DNA of 64,000 bases, taken from assembly GCF_009765365.1 (NCBI RefSeq), contig NZ_VTOM01000001.1:310001-374000 (forward strand), read 5' to 3'. The notes beneath the pieces are model-generated. The model had not been told where the DNA came from and did no database searches. It worked only from the letters and a program-made list of their open reading frames with translations. The position numbers and the translations under genes are program-made. This document shows, piece by piece, positions 45,008 through 52,552 of this stretch; position 1 is the stretch's first letter, and each line of letters starts with the position of its first letter. This DNA is from Antarcticirhabdus aurantiaca. Its GTDB lineage: Bacteria; Pseudomonadota; Alphaproteobacteria; Rhizobiales; Rhizobiaceae.

Positions 45008-45039
45008 CTGCAGGACGCCGCGCGGGCGACGTCCTGCAG
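45008..45039 (-). terminator. Hairpin after the holin-like gene
   Basis: CTGCAGGAC (45008-45016) pairs perfectly with GTCCTGCAG (45031-45039) 12 bases after the holin-like stop. The minus-strand tail is TCTTGCG, so termination is plausible but weak. Confidence 0.5.
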
Positions 45040-45050
45040 GATCGTTCAGG

Positions 45051-45494
45051 TTAGTCGCGCCGGCGACGCGTGGCGGTGATGAGGCGCCACACCGCGAACA
45101 AGAACCCTCCCGCAACCGGTACGAGCAGCAGGCTCTTGCGGCGGCGGACGGAGGAGAACAGCAGCGGGGCGTTCGACAGGGCGGCAACGCTGGCGATCGA
45201 GGCGATATCGCGCTGCAGCCTGTCGTCGGCGCGATTGGCCGGGGGACGGCCGGCCGCCGAGATCATCACGTAGACCGCGATAACCAGCACCAGGAAGAAG
45301 AGGGCGAAGCCGAGCGAGGTGCCGAAGGCCCCGAAATGGCTGGCCAGCCAGACGAACAGCGCGTTCATCAGGAAGCCCAGCATGAACAGGGCGCAGACGG
45401 CCATCAGCGCGTAGAGGACGGCGAGGCGCTTCATCTTCTCGACGAAGATGCCGGCCTCGCCGGTGATGAGCTTCGTGATGAGCTGCGTCAGCAT
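45051..45494 (-). CDS. Phage-holin-family/YqjE-like membrane protein
   Basis: A 147-residue inner-membrane protein with two strong hydrophobic segments (about 27-52 and 56-82), an Arg/Asp-rich loop, and a third, C-terminal hydrophobic stretch (SLLLVPVAGGFLFAVW). Its pattern matches the Phage_holin_3_6/YqjE family, which despite the name is a chromosomal stress-associated family. It follows the DUF883-like gene by 22 bases, mirroring the yqjD-yqjE pair of enterobacteria. Confidence 0.8.
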   Translation of the reverse strand: MLTQLITKLITGEAGIFVEKMKRLAVLYALMAVCALFMLGFLMNALFVWLASHFGAFGTSLGFALFFLVLVIAVYVMISAAGRPPANRADDRLQRDIASIASVAALSNAPLLFSSVRRRKSLLLVPVAGGFLFAVWRLITATRRRRD

Positions 45495-45516
45495 CGGCGG
45501 GCGCGCCGGTCAGCGG

Positions 45517-45870
45517 TCAGCGGAACAGGCGGGCGTAGACGTAGCCGACCGCGGCCGCGATCAGCACGCTCTTGATCGGTTCGGCGCGAACGCGCTCGGC
45601 GACCTGGTCCTCGAACTCGGACGCGGCTTCCTGGGCCTGGCGCACGTAGCGCTCGCCGCGGTCGCGCACGTCGTCGCGAAGCGCGAAAGCCTGGCGCTTG
45701 GCGCCCTCGGCCTGATGCGAAGCAAGGCTCTTCATCGCCTCGGCGACGCCCTGCAGGTCTTCGCGCAGGCGCGCGACCTGAGCTTCGAGGGTCTCGCGGT
45801 CCTCACGGCCCGAAGCGCCGGCCGCGGCGGCACGCTTGTCGAGGTTCTCGGTGGCGGAAGTGTCGGACAT
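45517..45870 (-). CDS. DUF883/ElaB-YqjD-like protein
   Basis: A 117-residue protein from the ATG at 45870, with GGAGG-like GGAT upstream. It is helical and charged, with a long heptad-rich region (about 15-90) and a C-terminal hydrophobic anchor (IKSVLIAAAVGYVYARLFR). ElaB/YqjD proteins are membrane-anchored, stationary-phase-induced and bind ribosomes in E. coli. That role is known for the enterobacterial members only. The pair with the following holin-like gene supports the family call. No EcfG-type promoter was found in front of it. Confidence 0.85.
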   Translation of the reverse strand: MSDTSATENLDKRAAAAGASGREDRETLEAQVARLREDLQGVAEAMKSLASHQAEGAKRQAFALRDDVRDRGERYVRQAQEAASEFEDQVAERVRAEPIKSVLIAAAVGYVYARLFR

Positions 45871-46018
45871 TCGGAGGATCCCTGAGGGTACTGACGGTGG
45901 GCGACCCACTCGCATCCTCCGCAACCGGGAGGCGGGGAGGGGAGCATGGCCGGCGATAAACGAGGACTTGGGGCGGGCCGGGGCGTTATCCAGCCCCGAC
46001 CAGACTTTCCCGCACCGT

Positions 46019-46570
46019 TCAGGCCGCCGGAGCGACGCCGATGATCTGCGACGAGATGGAGTCCGGGCCGAACTCCCCGTCGCCCTCGATCTTCAGGATC
46101 TCGGCGATGCGGGTGCGAGCGCGCGACACGCGACTCTTGATGGTTCCGACCGCACATTTGCAGATGTCGGCGGCTTCCTCGTAGGAGAAGCCGGACGCGC
46201 CGATGAGGATCAGCGCTTCGCGCTGGTCGTCGGGCAGCATCTCGAGAGCCTTGCGGAAGTCCTGCAGATCGAGGTGTCCCTGCTGCTCCGGATGGCCGGC
46301 GAGCTGCATGGCGTGAACGCCGTCGACGTCCTGGACCTCGCGGCCCTTCTTGCGCATCTGCGTGTAGAACTCGTTGCGCAGGATGGTGAAGAGCCACGCC
46401 TTCAGGTTGGTGCCGGGCTGGAAGGTGTGCTGCTTGTCCCAGGCCTTGACCAGCGTTTCCTGGACGAGGTCGTCCGCGCGGTCGAATGAGCCCGAGAGCG
46501 ACGCCGCGAAGGCGCGCAGGTTGGGGATGATGGCGATGAGTTCTCGGCGGAAGTCGGTTTCCTGAGCCAT
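46019..46570 (-). CDS. ecfG: General stress response sigma factor EcfG
   Basis: ECF sigma factor (group ECF15) that transcribes the alphaproteobacterial general stress regulon. The 183-residue product starts MAQETDFRRELIAIIPNLR, carries region 2 (SFDRADDLVQETLVKAW, FQPGTNLKAWLFTILRN) and region 4 (LPDDQREALILIGASGFSYEEAADICKCAVGTIKSRVSRART). The ATG at 46570 is used; the upstream frame to 46624 overlaps nepR. It follows nepR by 13 bases, the canonical nepR-ecfG operon, and NepR should hold it inactive until PhyR-P removes NepR. Confidence 0.97.
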   Translation of the reverse strand: MAQETDFRRELIAIIPNLRAFAASLSGSFDRADDLVQETLVKAWDKQHTFQPGTNLKAWLFTILRNEFYTQMRKKGREVQDVDGVHAMQLAGHPEQQGHLDLQDFRKALEMLPDDQREALILIGASGFSYEEAADICKCAVGTIKSRVSRARTRIAEILKIEGDGEFGPDSISSQIIGVAPAA

Positions 46571-46583
46571 GGGCTGGGCTCCT

Positions 46584-46802
46584 TCACTCGTCGCCGGACT
46601 TCTTCGACCCCGATTCGGCCGCATCGAGCGCGTCGAGCAGCATGAGGAACCGGTCCGGGACGGGTTCGCTCGCGACGTCGTCGTAATAGGCCTTCAGTCG
46701 CTTGCCGATGGCCGTGTTGTGACCCAGGCCGAGCCACGGGTCGACCGGTCGGTCTGCGTTGGGCGTTTGCACGGCGTCATCCTTATCGTCGCGTTCTTCC
46801 AT
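46584..46802 (-). CDS. nepR: Anti-sigma factor NepR
   Basis: A 72-residue acidic protein. The conserved core DPWLGLGHNTAIGKRLKAYYDDVASEPVPDRFLMLLDALD has the two-helix NepR pattern that binds EcfG or the sigma-like domain of PhyR. The N-terminal stretch is disordered. It is divergent from phyR across a 290-base spacer that holds EcfG-type promoter elements on both strands and is co-transcribed with ecfG. Confidence 0.96.
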   Translation of the reverse strand: MEERDDKDDAVQTPNADRPVDPWLGLGHNTAIGKRLKAYYDDVASEPVPDRFLMLLDALDAAESGSKKSGDE

Positions 46803-46983
46803 TGACCTTCGGCATGTCCCTCAACGACGGCGGGATTCGACGCGCTCCGCCGCCGTGGTCCGACGAAGCGCGAGCCGTGAAAGATGTGTCGCGGACAAAA
46901 ATTCGCAAGCCCCTTTCCGCGACCCGCCGGACGTCATATTCCCAGGGGTGAAAGGACCGCCGGGGCGGCCGCTTGCCAGAGGG

Positions 46984-47008
46984 AACTCGCGGCGGACCCG
47001 ATGGTTCC
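46984..47008 (-). promoter_or_regulatory. Possible EcfG promoter of nepR-ecfG
   Basis: Minus-strand GGAAC (47008-47004), 16 bases, AGTT (46987-46984). It has the exact -35 and three of four -10 bases, 180 bases before nepR. EcfG commonly autoregulates its own operon. It overlaps a plus-strand GGAAC-N16-GGTT pair. Confidence 0.4.
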
Positions 47009-47015
47009 ATTATGG

Positions 47016-47041
47016 GGAACCTTTTCGCGAGACATGCCGTT
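47016..47041 (+). promoter_or_regulatory. EcfG-type promoter of phyR
   Basis: GGAAC (47016-47020), 17 bases, CGTT (47038-47041), an exact match to the EcfG consensus GGAAC-N16/17-CGTT. It lies about 52 bases before the phyR start at 47093, an ordinary leader length. PhyR is a known target in relatives. Confidence 0.75.
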
Positions 47042-47092
47042 TCGCGTCAGGTCCGACCTTCAGCCGATCGATCCGATGCGAGGGGAATGTTC

Positions 47093-47887
47093 ATGTCAAT
47101 GTCGTCGCGCATAGCGCCGCACATACCTTATCTCCGGCGTTACGCGCGTGCCCTCAGCGGTTCGCAGGCCAGCGGCGATGCCTATGTGGCCGCCGTTCTG
47201 GAGGCGCTCATCGCCGAGCCCTCCTTGTTCAGCACGGACGAGCCGCCGCGCATCTCGCTCTACAAGCTGTTCTCGTCGCTGTGGCAGTCGGTGGACGTCA
47301 ACATCCACGAGGATGCGCCGGCCTCGGCTTGGGAGGAGCGGGCGACAAAGAACCTGCGCGCCATCTCGCCGCTGCCGCGTCAGGCGTTCCTTCTGGTGGC
47401 CGTCGAAGGCTTCACCACCTCCGAGGCCGCCACGATCCTCGGCGTCGACGAGGCAGGCTTCTCCGCCCTCATCGATCAGGCGAGCTCCGACATCGGGCGC
47501 CAGGTCTCGACCAACATCATGATCATCGAGGACGAGCCTCTGATCGCGATGGACATCGAGCAGATGGTGGAAACGCTCGGCCATTCGGTGACCGGCATCG
47601 CCCGCACCCACAAGGAGGCGATCGCCCTCTTCGAGAAGCAGCGCCCTGGCATGGTGCTGGCCGACATTCAGCTCGCCGACGGATCCTCGGGCATCGACGC
47701 GGTGAACGACATCCTTCAGAAGGTTGCCGTTCCCGTGATCTTCATCACCGCCTTCCCCGAGCGCCTGCTGACGGGCGAGCGGCCGGAGCCGACCTTCCTT
47801 GTCACCAAGCCGTTCAATCCGGACATGGTGAAGGCGCTGATCAGCCAGGCGCTGTTCTTCGACGCAGGGCGCCGGGAAGCGGCCTGA
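47093..47887 (+). CDS. phyR: General stress response regulator PhyR
   Basis: Anti-anti-sigma factor: when phosphorylated it binds NepR and frees EcfG. The 264-residue protein has an N-terminal sigma-like domain (1-135, with YLRRYARALSGSQASGDAYV and LPRQAFLLVAVEGFTTSEAATILG) and a C-terminal receiver (about 142-260) with E146/D147, phospho-acceptor D191 in LADIQLADGSSG, T219 and K239 in FLVTKPF. ATG 47093 is chosen because AGGGG lies seven bases upstream; ATG 47087 and 47099 are alternatives. It is divergent from nepR-ecfG and preceded by an exact EcfG-type promoter. Confidence 0.97.
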   Translation: MSMSSRIAPHIPYLRRYARALSGSQASGDAYVAAVLEALIAEPSLFSTDEPPRISLYKLFSSLWQSVDVNIHEDAPASAWEERATKNLRAISPLPRQAFLLVAVEGFTTSEAATILGVDEAGFSALIDQASSDIGRQVSTNIMIIEDEPLIAMDIEQMVETLGHSVTGIARTHKEAIALFEKQRPGMVLADIQLADGSSGIDAVNDILQKVAVPVIFITAFPERLLTGERPEPTFLVTKPFNPDMVKALISQALFFDAGRREAA

Positions 47888-47943
47888 CGGGCGGCGCGGA
47901 GTCCCGTGAGCTCGCGCCCGGTTCGGGTGCGAGCCGGCTCCGT

Positions 47944-47968
47944 GGAACCTGAGCCGTTGCGCTCCGTT
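47944..47968 (+). promoter_or_regulatory. EcfG-type promoter of the HWE kinase gene
   Basis: GGAAC (47944-47948), 16 bases, CGTT (47965-47968), an exact consensus match in the 235-base gap between phyR and the kinase gene. The leader to the kinase ATG is about 150 bases and contains no other obvious signals. Confidence 0.7.
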
Positions 47969-48122
47969 GCTGTCGGCGCACTTGTCCGGCGCCGCCAGAC
48001 CCCGCGGGTGAGTCTCGACGCGTAAACGGAAGGCCGAAGAATGATGCGGACGGAGCGAGTCTCACGAAGCCTTCGACGGGCTCTCGCAACGCTCGCCCCG
48101 TCCCGGTGCTGAGTTCCCGCCG

Positions 48123-49112
48123 ATGATTCCCGCCAAGGCCCTGAGAGCGATCGAGAGCACGGACATCGTGGTCTTCGCGCAGAATCTCGACCTCGACTAC
48201 ACTTGGTTCTTCAACCATCAGAACTCGTGGCTGCACGAGGCGGCTGTCGGCGCCAACGATCGCGACCTTCTCGTAGGTGCCTCGGGCGAACGGGCGATCG
48301 CCGCCAAGCGCGAGGTGCTTCGCTCGCGCAAGCCGGCGCGTCTCGAAGTGTCGGTGGCTCAGGGCGCCTCGACGCGCTGGTACGACCTTCGCGTCGAAGC
48401 CGACATCGACGAGGCCGGGGCCGTGGTCGGCCTCATCGGCTCGCTTCTCGACATCACCGAGCAGAAGCGGCGCGAAGATACGCTGAAGACGCTCCTGCGC
48501 GAGCTGTCGCACCGCTCCAAAAACCTTCTTGCCATCATCCAGAGCCTGGCCAGCCAGACGGCGCGTCATTCGCTGACGGTGCCCGAATTCCTGGTGCGTT
48601 TCCGGGGACGCATCCAGTCCCTGTCCTCCTCGCAGGACATCGTCACCGATACGGACTGGCGCGGCGCCGATCTGATGAGCCTCATCACCATGCAGGTCGA
48701 GCGCTACGCGCCGGACGGCATGGAGCAGATCAAGGTCTCGGGCGTCGACGTCTACCTGTCGCCGACCGCCTCGCTCCACGTCGGGCTCGCCCTTCACGAA
48801 CTCGCCGTCAACGCCGCCTCCTACGGCTCCCTGTCGGTTCCGGGCGGCACGGTGGCGATCAGCTCGCAGTTCGAGCAGCATGACGACGAGACGTTCCTGC
48901 GCCTCGTCTGGACCGAGGCCAACGGCCCGCGCGTGAAAGCCGAGCACGATCCGCGCTTCGGCACCTCGACCCTCGAGCGCATCGTGCCCAACGCCGTCGG
49001 CGGCGAGGCCTTTCTCGAATATCAGCCGGCCGGGATCGCCTACACGCTGATGATCCCCGAAGCGCAGTTCGAGATCATCGAAGCGCCGGCGCGCTTCGCC
49101 GCCGAGGCCTGA
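48123..49112 (+). CDS. HWE-family sensor histidine kinase (PhyK-like)
   Basis: A soluble kinase of 329 residues. The N-terminal half (about 10-115) is a PAS domain ending in the SLLDITEQKRRE junction. The HWE/HisKA_2 dimerisation region carries the phospho-acceptor H130 in RELSHRSKNLLAI, and the ATPase part has the N-box ALHELAVNAASYGSLS and the family W-x-E (RLVWTEANGP). Adjacent position and shared promoter type make it the probable PhyR kinase or phosphatase; there is no membrane segment, so it senses something cytoplasmic. Confidence 0.92.
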   Translation: MIPAKALRAIESTDIVVFAQNLDLDYTWFFNHQNSWLHEAAVGANDRDLLVGASGERAIAAKREVLRSRKPARLEVSVAQGASTRWYDLRVEADIDEAGAVVGLIGSLLDITEQKRREDTLKTLLRELSHRSKNLLAIIQSLASQTARHSLTVPEFLVRFRGRIQSLSSSQDIVTDTDWRGADLMSLITMQVERYAPDGMEQIKVSGVDVYLSPTASLHVGLALHELAVNAASYGSLSVPGGTVAISSQFEQHDDETFLRLVWTEANGPRVKAEHDPRFGTSTLERIVPNAVGGEAFLEYQPAGIAYTLMIPEAQFEIIEAPARFAAEA

Positions 49113-49224
49113 GGCCCGCTTCGTTCCGCGATGTTTCGGATCAGACGGCGAGCGAGCGACGCTCGCCCCCTCGTGCTGCGCTCCTTCATTCAAGCCATCG
49201 TGAAGCCTTCCCTAGCGGGAGAAT

Positions 49225-49249
49225 GGAACGATCCTCTTGCCGACGAGTT
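49225..49249 (+). promoter_or_regulatory. EcfG-like promoter before the 96-residue gene
   Basis: GGAAC (49225-49229), 16 bases, AGTT (49246-49249). It has an exact -35 and three of four -10 bases. It is immediately upstream of the ribosome site of the gene at 49273 and helps decide its start, since the earlier TTG at 49237 would lie between the two promoter boxes. Confidence 0.55.
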
Positions 49250-49272
49250 TTTCAGGCAAAGGAGAACTCGCC

Positions 49273-49563
49273 GTGGAACACGTTGCTGCTTTCATGTTGC
49301 TTGTGGGCTGCAGTGGGGATGTGTCGGCCTGCCAGGAAGTTCCTGTGCCGATGCCTGCCTACGAGGATGTTTCCGAATGCCAGGCTGACCTGCCCATTCA
49401 GATGCGCCTCTCCGGTGCCACGGATCGCAAGCTGTTCGGGGCCTGCAAGGAAGTCGATGCGGACGTGTTCGAGCAGTCGGCGAGCGTCGATTGGCGCATC
49501 AGCCGCGACGGTCAGCTCCTGATCACCTTCGATGCCGCGCCGCAGGTGGTGGCTTCGCGCTGA
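49273..49563 (+). CDS. Small cysteine-containing protein, unknown function
   Basis: From GTG 49273, with AAAGGAG ending about nine bases upstream, the product is 96 residues. It begins VEHVAAFMLLVGCSGDVSAC, a short hydrophobic stretch followed by cysteines, and has four cysteines in all. The rest is beta-like and ends FDAAPQVVASR. It could be a short exported or membrane-edge protein; I recognise no family. The upstream TTG 49237 is inside the predicted promoter. Confidence 0.6.
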   Translation: MEHVAAFMLLVGCSGDVSACQEVPVPMPAYEDVSECQADLPIQMRLSGATDRKLFGACKEVDADVFEQSASVDWRISRDGQLLITFDAAPQVVASR

Positions 49564-49621
49564 GCGCGTTGTGCCGTCTGGTTTGTCGACAGGCAAATTT
49601 TCTCCAAACCCTTTCCACGGG

Positions 49622-49646
49622 GCAACCTTTCTTCCATGTTCCCGTT
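49622..49646 (+). promoter_or_regulatory. EcfG-like promoter of the glycine-zipper lipoprotein
   Basis: GCAAC (49622-49626), 16 bases, CGTT (49643-49646). The -10 is exact and the -35 has one mismatch (C for G). It is 39 bases before the ATG at 49685. Confidence 0.5.
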
Positions 49647-49684
49647 CCGAAGGGCAGGGACCCTGGTTCGGGAAAGGTTTATCC

Positions 49685-49978
49685 ATGAGGAAACTCACGA
49701 TCGTCGCATTGTCCGCTCTGACGCTCGGCGCGGCGGGCTGCTCGACGGTGGAGCGGGACACGGGCACGGGCGCTCTTCTCGGCGCCGGCGCCGGCGCTCT
49801 GATCGGCCAGGTGGCAGGCGGCGACACGCGGAGCACGCTCACGGGCGCGGCCATCGGCGGACTCGGCGGTGCCATCGCGGGCAATCTCGTCGGCCGTTCC
49901 AGCGCCTCGTCGGGCGACTGCATCTACAGCGACAGCGCCGGCCGCCGCTACGTGTCGCGCTGCCCGTCGGGCTACTGA
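49685..49978 (+). CDS. Glycine-zipper lipoprotein
   Basis: A 97-residue lipoprotein: signal peptide with lipobox LGAAGC (Cys19), then a glycine-zipper segment (about 27-70, GALLGAGAGALIGQVAGG and AAIGGLGGAIAGNLVG) of the SlyB/Rick_17kDa type, which can insert into or pack against membranes. The C-terminus GDCIYSDSAGRRYVSRCPSGY has a Cys pair shared with the next lipoprotein. It lies under a probable stress promoter and ends at a strong terminator. Confidence 0.9.
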   Translation: MRKLTIVALSALTLGAAGCSTVERDTGTGALLGAGAGALIGQVAGGDTRSTLTGAAIGGLGGAIAGNLVGRSSASSGDCIYSDSAGRRYVSRCPSGY

Positions 49979-50011
49979 CCGGATTCGGCCACGACCGGCC
50001 GATCCACCCGC

Positions 50012-50048
50012 AAAGCCGCCGAACACCCTTCGGCGGCTTTCGCTTTTT
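50012..50048 (+). terminator. Intrinsic terminator after the glycine-zipper lipoprotein
   Basis: A perfect 12-pair stem (50012-50023 with 50029-50040) around CACCC, followed by CGCTTTTT. It isolates the next lipoprotein gene. Confidence 0.9.
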
Positions 50049-50146
50049 GGCGGTTCCGGCTTGCTTCCGGTTGGTCCGTCAGGAACCTTGTCGCATGCTG
50101 CGCAGCGCTGGAAGCCGGCGGCGACGAAAGGCACGAGAAGACGATC

Positions 50147-50455
50147 ATGTTCCGACCCGAACCCGTCCGCTTCGCAGGTCGTCTCGCCCGAGGCCTTGTT
50201 CTTCTCGCGCTGCCGCTTGTCCTGGCAGGCTGCGGCGGAGGCGGCGGACGATTGCCGCCGGTCTTCGGCGCGGTGTTCGGGCTGGAAGGCGCCGAAACCT
50301 ATCCCTTCGTGCCCGGGCGCGTGGCCGAGCCGGTGGTGGGGCCCAGGGATCGGCTGATCGGCGAGTCCGCCAGCCAGCCGGGCCAGTGCATCTACGCCGA
50401 CGACGGCACGCCCCGCCGCTTCCGAGCCGCCTGTCCGGACGGCTTCGACCTTTGA
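50147..50455 (+). CDS. Small lipoprotein with C-terminal Cys pair
   Basis: A 102-residue lipoprotein: basic start, hydrophobic segment and lipobox LAGC (Cys28), then a Gly-rich turn and a compact exported part. The C-terminus GQCIYADDGTPRRFRAACPDGF repeats the pattern C-I-Y-x-D...R...C-P-x-G-[FY] of the lipoprotein just upstream, although the rest of the two proteins differs. No family recognised. It is convergent with the HugZ-like gene, with seven bases between stops. Confidence 0.8.
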   Translation: MFRPEPVRFAGRLARGLVLLALPLVLAGCGGGGGRLPPVFGAVFGLEGAETYPFVPGRVAEPVVGPRDRLIGESASQPGQCIYADDGTPRRFRAACPDGFDL

Positions 50456-50462
50456 TGGCGCG

Positions 50463-51212
50463 TCAAGCGCCCCGCCCCAGCGCGACGAAGGCGTTGCGGT
50501 AGCCGTCAGGCTCCGTCACGGGCGCGGCGAACTCGATCCGCTCCAGCCGGTCGCCCTTGACGATCTCGAAGCCTCGGCGGTCGGCGGTCACGATGGACCA
50601 GCCGGTGCCGGCATCCGTCACCAGCCGCGCGGCGATGGCGTCGATCGCGTCGGCATGGTCCTCGTTCATGTGGAGGCGGGCCCGCTCGGCGCGCTCGCCC
50701 AAGGCGGCACCCTCGGGATCGACGACATCCGCCGCCGCGAGCTCGAAGGCCCGCGCGAAGCCGCCGTTGAGGCCGGCTCGTTCCGGCTCGACCACGACGA
50801 AATGAAAGTCGCCGAAGTCGGCATAAAGCTCGGCGGACGGGTGGCGGGCGAGAAAGCGGGCCTTGGCGGACGAGCGCTCGTCGCTGTCGCGCGCCAGAAG
50901 ACGGGCGCGGCCGATCAGCGTGATGCGCGGATGGCGAAGCGGGTCGCCGCCGCCCGGCTCGCCGAAGAGGAGCGAGCAGCGCGGGTCGGCGCGGAGCGCC
51001 TGCGTGTGGACGGACAGGTCCGAGACGAGCAGGATCGGGCGCCCTTCGAAATCCGTGGCGACCGAGGCGCGGCTCGCCAGCGGGTAACCGGTGCCGGGCT
51101 CGATCGTCGCGAGGCTCGCATGACGCGCAGCCCGCACGAGGCGGCGGGCAAGGGCGCGCGCCTCCTCGTCCACGGGCCGCAGGGTTTGTTCGCGGGGCTT
51201 GGCTTCGGTCAC
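50463..51212 (-). CDS. HugZ-like pyridoxamine-oxidase-fold protein
   Basis: A 249-residue flavin- or heme-binding fold protein. The N-terminal PNPOx-like barrel (about 10-150: ARHASLATIEPGTGYPLASR, ITLIGRARLL) and C-terminal DUF2470-type domain (about 170-245: ARLHMNEDHADAIDAIA) are the HugZ/HutZ architecture, associated with heme degradation. The His/Asp in HMNEDH matches the family. GTG 51212 with GGAGA upstream is preferred; a TTG start at 51317 would add a tail without similarity. No heme-uptake genes are adjacent, so the substrate is uncertain. Confidence 0.88.
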   Translation of the reverse strand: MTEAKPREQTLRPVDEEARALARRLVRAARHASLATIEPGTGYPLASRASVATDFEGRPILLVSDLSVHTQALRADPRCSLLFGEPGGGDPLRHPRITLIGRARLLARDSDERSSAKARFLARHPSAELYADFGDFHFVVVEPERAGLNGGFARAFELAAADVVDPEGAALGERAERARLHMNEDHADAIDAIAARLVTDAGTGWSIVTADRRGFEIVKGDRLERIEFAAPVTEPDGYRNAFVALGRGA

Positions 51213-51342
51213 GGCGGCGTCTCCGGTGCCCGGGAGCGTCCATCGGTCGCCGCTCCCATCTTTGTCGGCCACGAACGATTGCCAGAGCGCGGCGGGAACG
51301 GATAGTCCCTGCGGCAAGGATCAACGAGACGGGAGCGCGGCG

Positions 51343-52542
51343 ATGAGCGAGGATCAGAAGCAGGCGATCCGGGCGATGCTTGCGGCGATGGACGCGCCGG
51401 ACGGCGGCGGCGACGTCGTGTCCCGCGGGCTGGTGTCCGAAATCTTCATCGCCAACAACAAGGCCTTCTTTTCGCTGACGGTGCCGGCCGAGGAAGCGGA
51501 GCGCTTCGAGCCGTTCCGGCGTGAGGCCGAGCGGCGCGCCGCGGCTCTTCCCGGCCTGGAAGGCGCGATGGTGGCCCTGACCGCCGAGCGCGCGCCGGGC
51601 GCGGCCCGCTCCGCTCCGCCCCCGCCGCCCGCGCGCGGACCGGCCCACCCGCACCATCACCCGCATCCGCGTCCCGGCGCGACCACGAGCGGCCCCGCCG
51701 AAGGGCGCGGCCCCGCCGGCCCGCGACCGGGCAAGCCCGGCATTCCGGGCATTGCCACGATCGTCGCGGTGGCGAGCGGCAAGGGCGGCGTCGGCAAGTC
51801 GACGACGGCGGTCAACATCGCGCTCGGCGCCGCGCGGCTCGGCCTCAAGGTCGGGCTCCTCGACGCCGACGTCTATGGTCCCTCCGTGCCGCGGCTCCTG
51901 AACCTCAAGGACAAGCCCCGCACCGCCGACGGGCGCCGGATGATCCCGCTCGACGCCTACGGGCTCAAGGCCATGTCGATGGGCCTCCTCGTCGAGGAGG
52001 ATACGCCGATGATCTGGCGCGGGCCGATGGTCATGTCGGCGCTGACGCAGATGCTGCGCGAGGTCGAGTGGGGGCAGCTCGACCTTCTCGTCGTCGACAT
52101 GCCGCCGGGCACCGGCGACGCGCAGCTGACCATGGCGCAGCAGGTGCCGCTGGCCGGCGCCGTCATCGTCTCGACGCCGCAGGACCTCGCGCTGATCGAC
52201 GCGCGAAAGGGGCTCGCGATGTTCCGGAAGGTCGAGGTGCCCGTTCTCGGCATCGTCGAGAACATGAGCTACTTCATCGCCCCCGACACGGGGACGCGCT
52301 ACGACATCTTCGGCCACGGCGGCGCGCGGGCGGAGGCCGAGAAGCTCGGCGTGCCGTTCCTCGGCGAGGTGCCGCTGGAGATGGCGATCCGCGAATCGTC
52401 GGATGCCGGGCGCCCGGTGGTCGCGACGGATCCCGATGGTCCGCAGGCGCGAGCCTACCTCGACATCGCCGCCGGCATGCTCCGCTCGATCGAGGCGCAG
52501 AAGCAGGGCGGCTCGGCAGGGCCGCGGATCGTCTTCGAATAG
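51343..52542 (+). CDS. apbC: Mrp/ApbC-type Fe-S carrier ATPase
   Basis: Iron-sulfur cluster carrier of the Mrp/NBP35 family. The 399-residue protein has an N-terminal MIP18/DUF59-like domain (1-85), a Pro/His-rich linker (about 90-135) and the deviant Walker P-loop ATPase (ASGKGGVGKST, 145-155; MPPGTGDAQLT). The ENMSYFIAPDTG region has no CxxC, as is common in the alphaproteobacterial subgroup that ends AP-D-T-G. The ATG at 51343 with GGGAG upstream is used. It is monocistronic and followed by a repetitive palindrome. Confidence 0.93.
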   Translation: MSEDQKQAIRAMLAAMDAPDGGGDVVSRGLVSEIFIANNKAFFSLTVPAEEAERFEPFRREAERRAAALPGLEGAMVALTAERAPGAARSAPPPPPARGPAHPHHHPHPRPGATTSGPAEGRGPAGPRPGKPGIPGIATIVAVASGKGGVGKSTTAVNIALGAARLGLKVGLLDADVYGPSVPRLLNLKDKPRTADGRRMIPLDAYGLKAMSMGLLVEEDTPMIWRGPMVMSALTQMLREVEWGQLDLLVVDMPPGTGDAQLTMAQQVPLAGAVIVSTPQDLALIDARKGLAMFRKVEVPVLGIVENMSYFIAPDTGTRYDIFGHGGARAEAEKLGVPFLGEVPLEMAIRESSDAGRPVVATDPDGPQARAYLDIAAGMLRSIEAQKQGGSAGPRIVFE

Positions 52543-52552
52543 GGCGCTGAAC

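Noticed and set aside
45051-45494. Holin-like gene as evidence of a prophage
   Set aside because: No phage structural, integrase or lysis genes are near, and the gene pairs with a DUF883-like gene as in chromosomal yqjD-yqjE loci.
50082-50107. GGAAC upstream of the 102-residue lipoprotein
   Set aside because: With 16 or 17 bases spacing the downstream tetramer is CAGC or AGCG, not CGTT.
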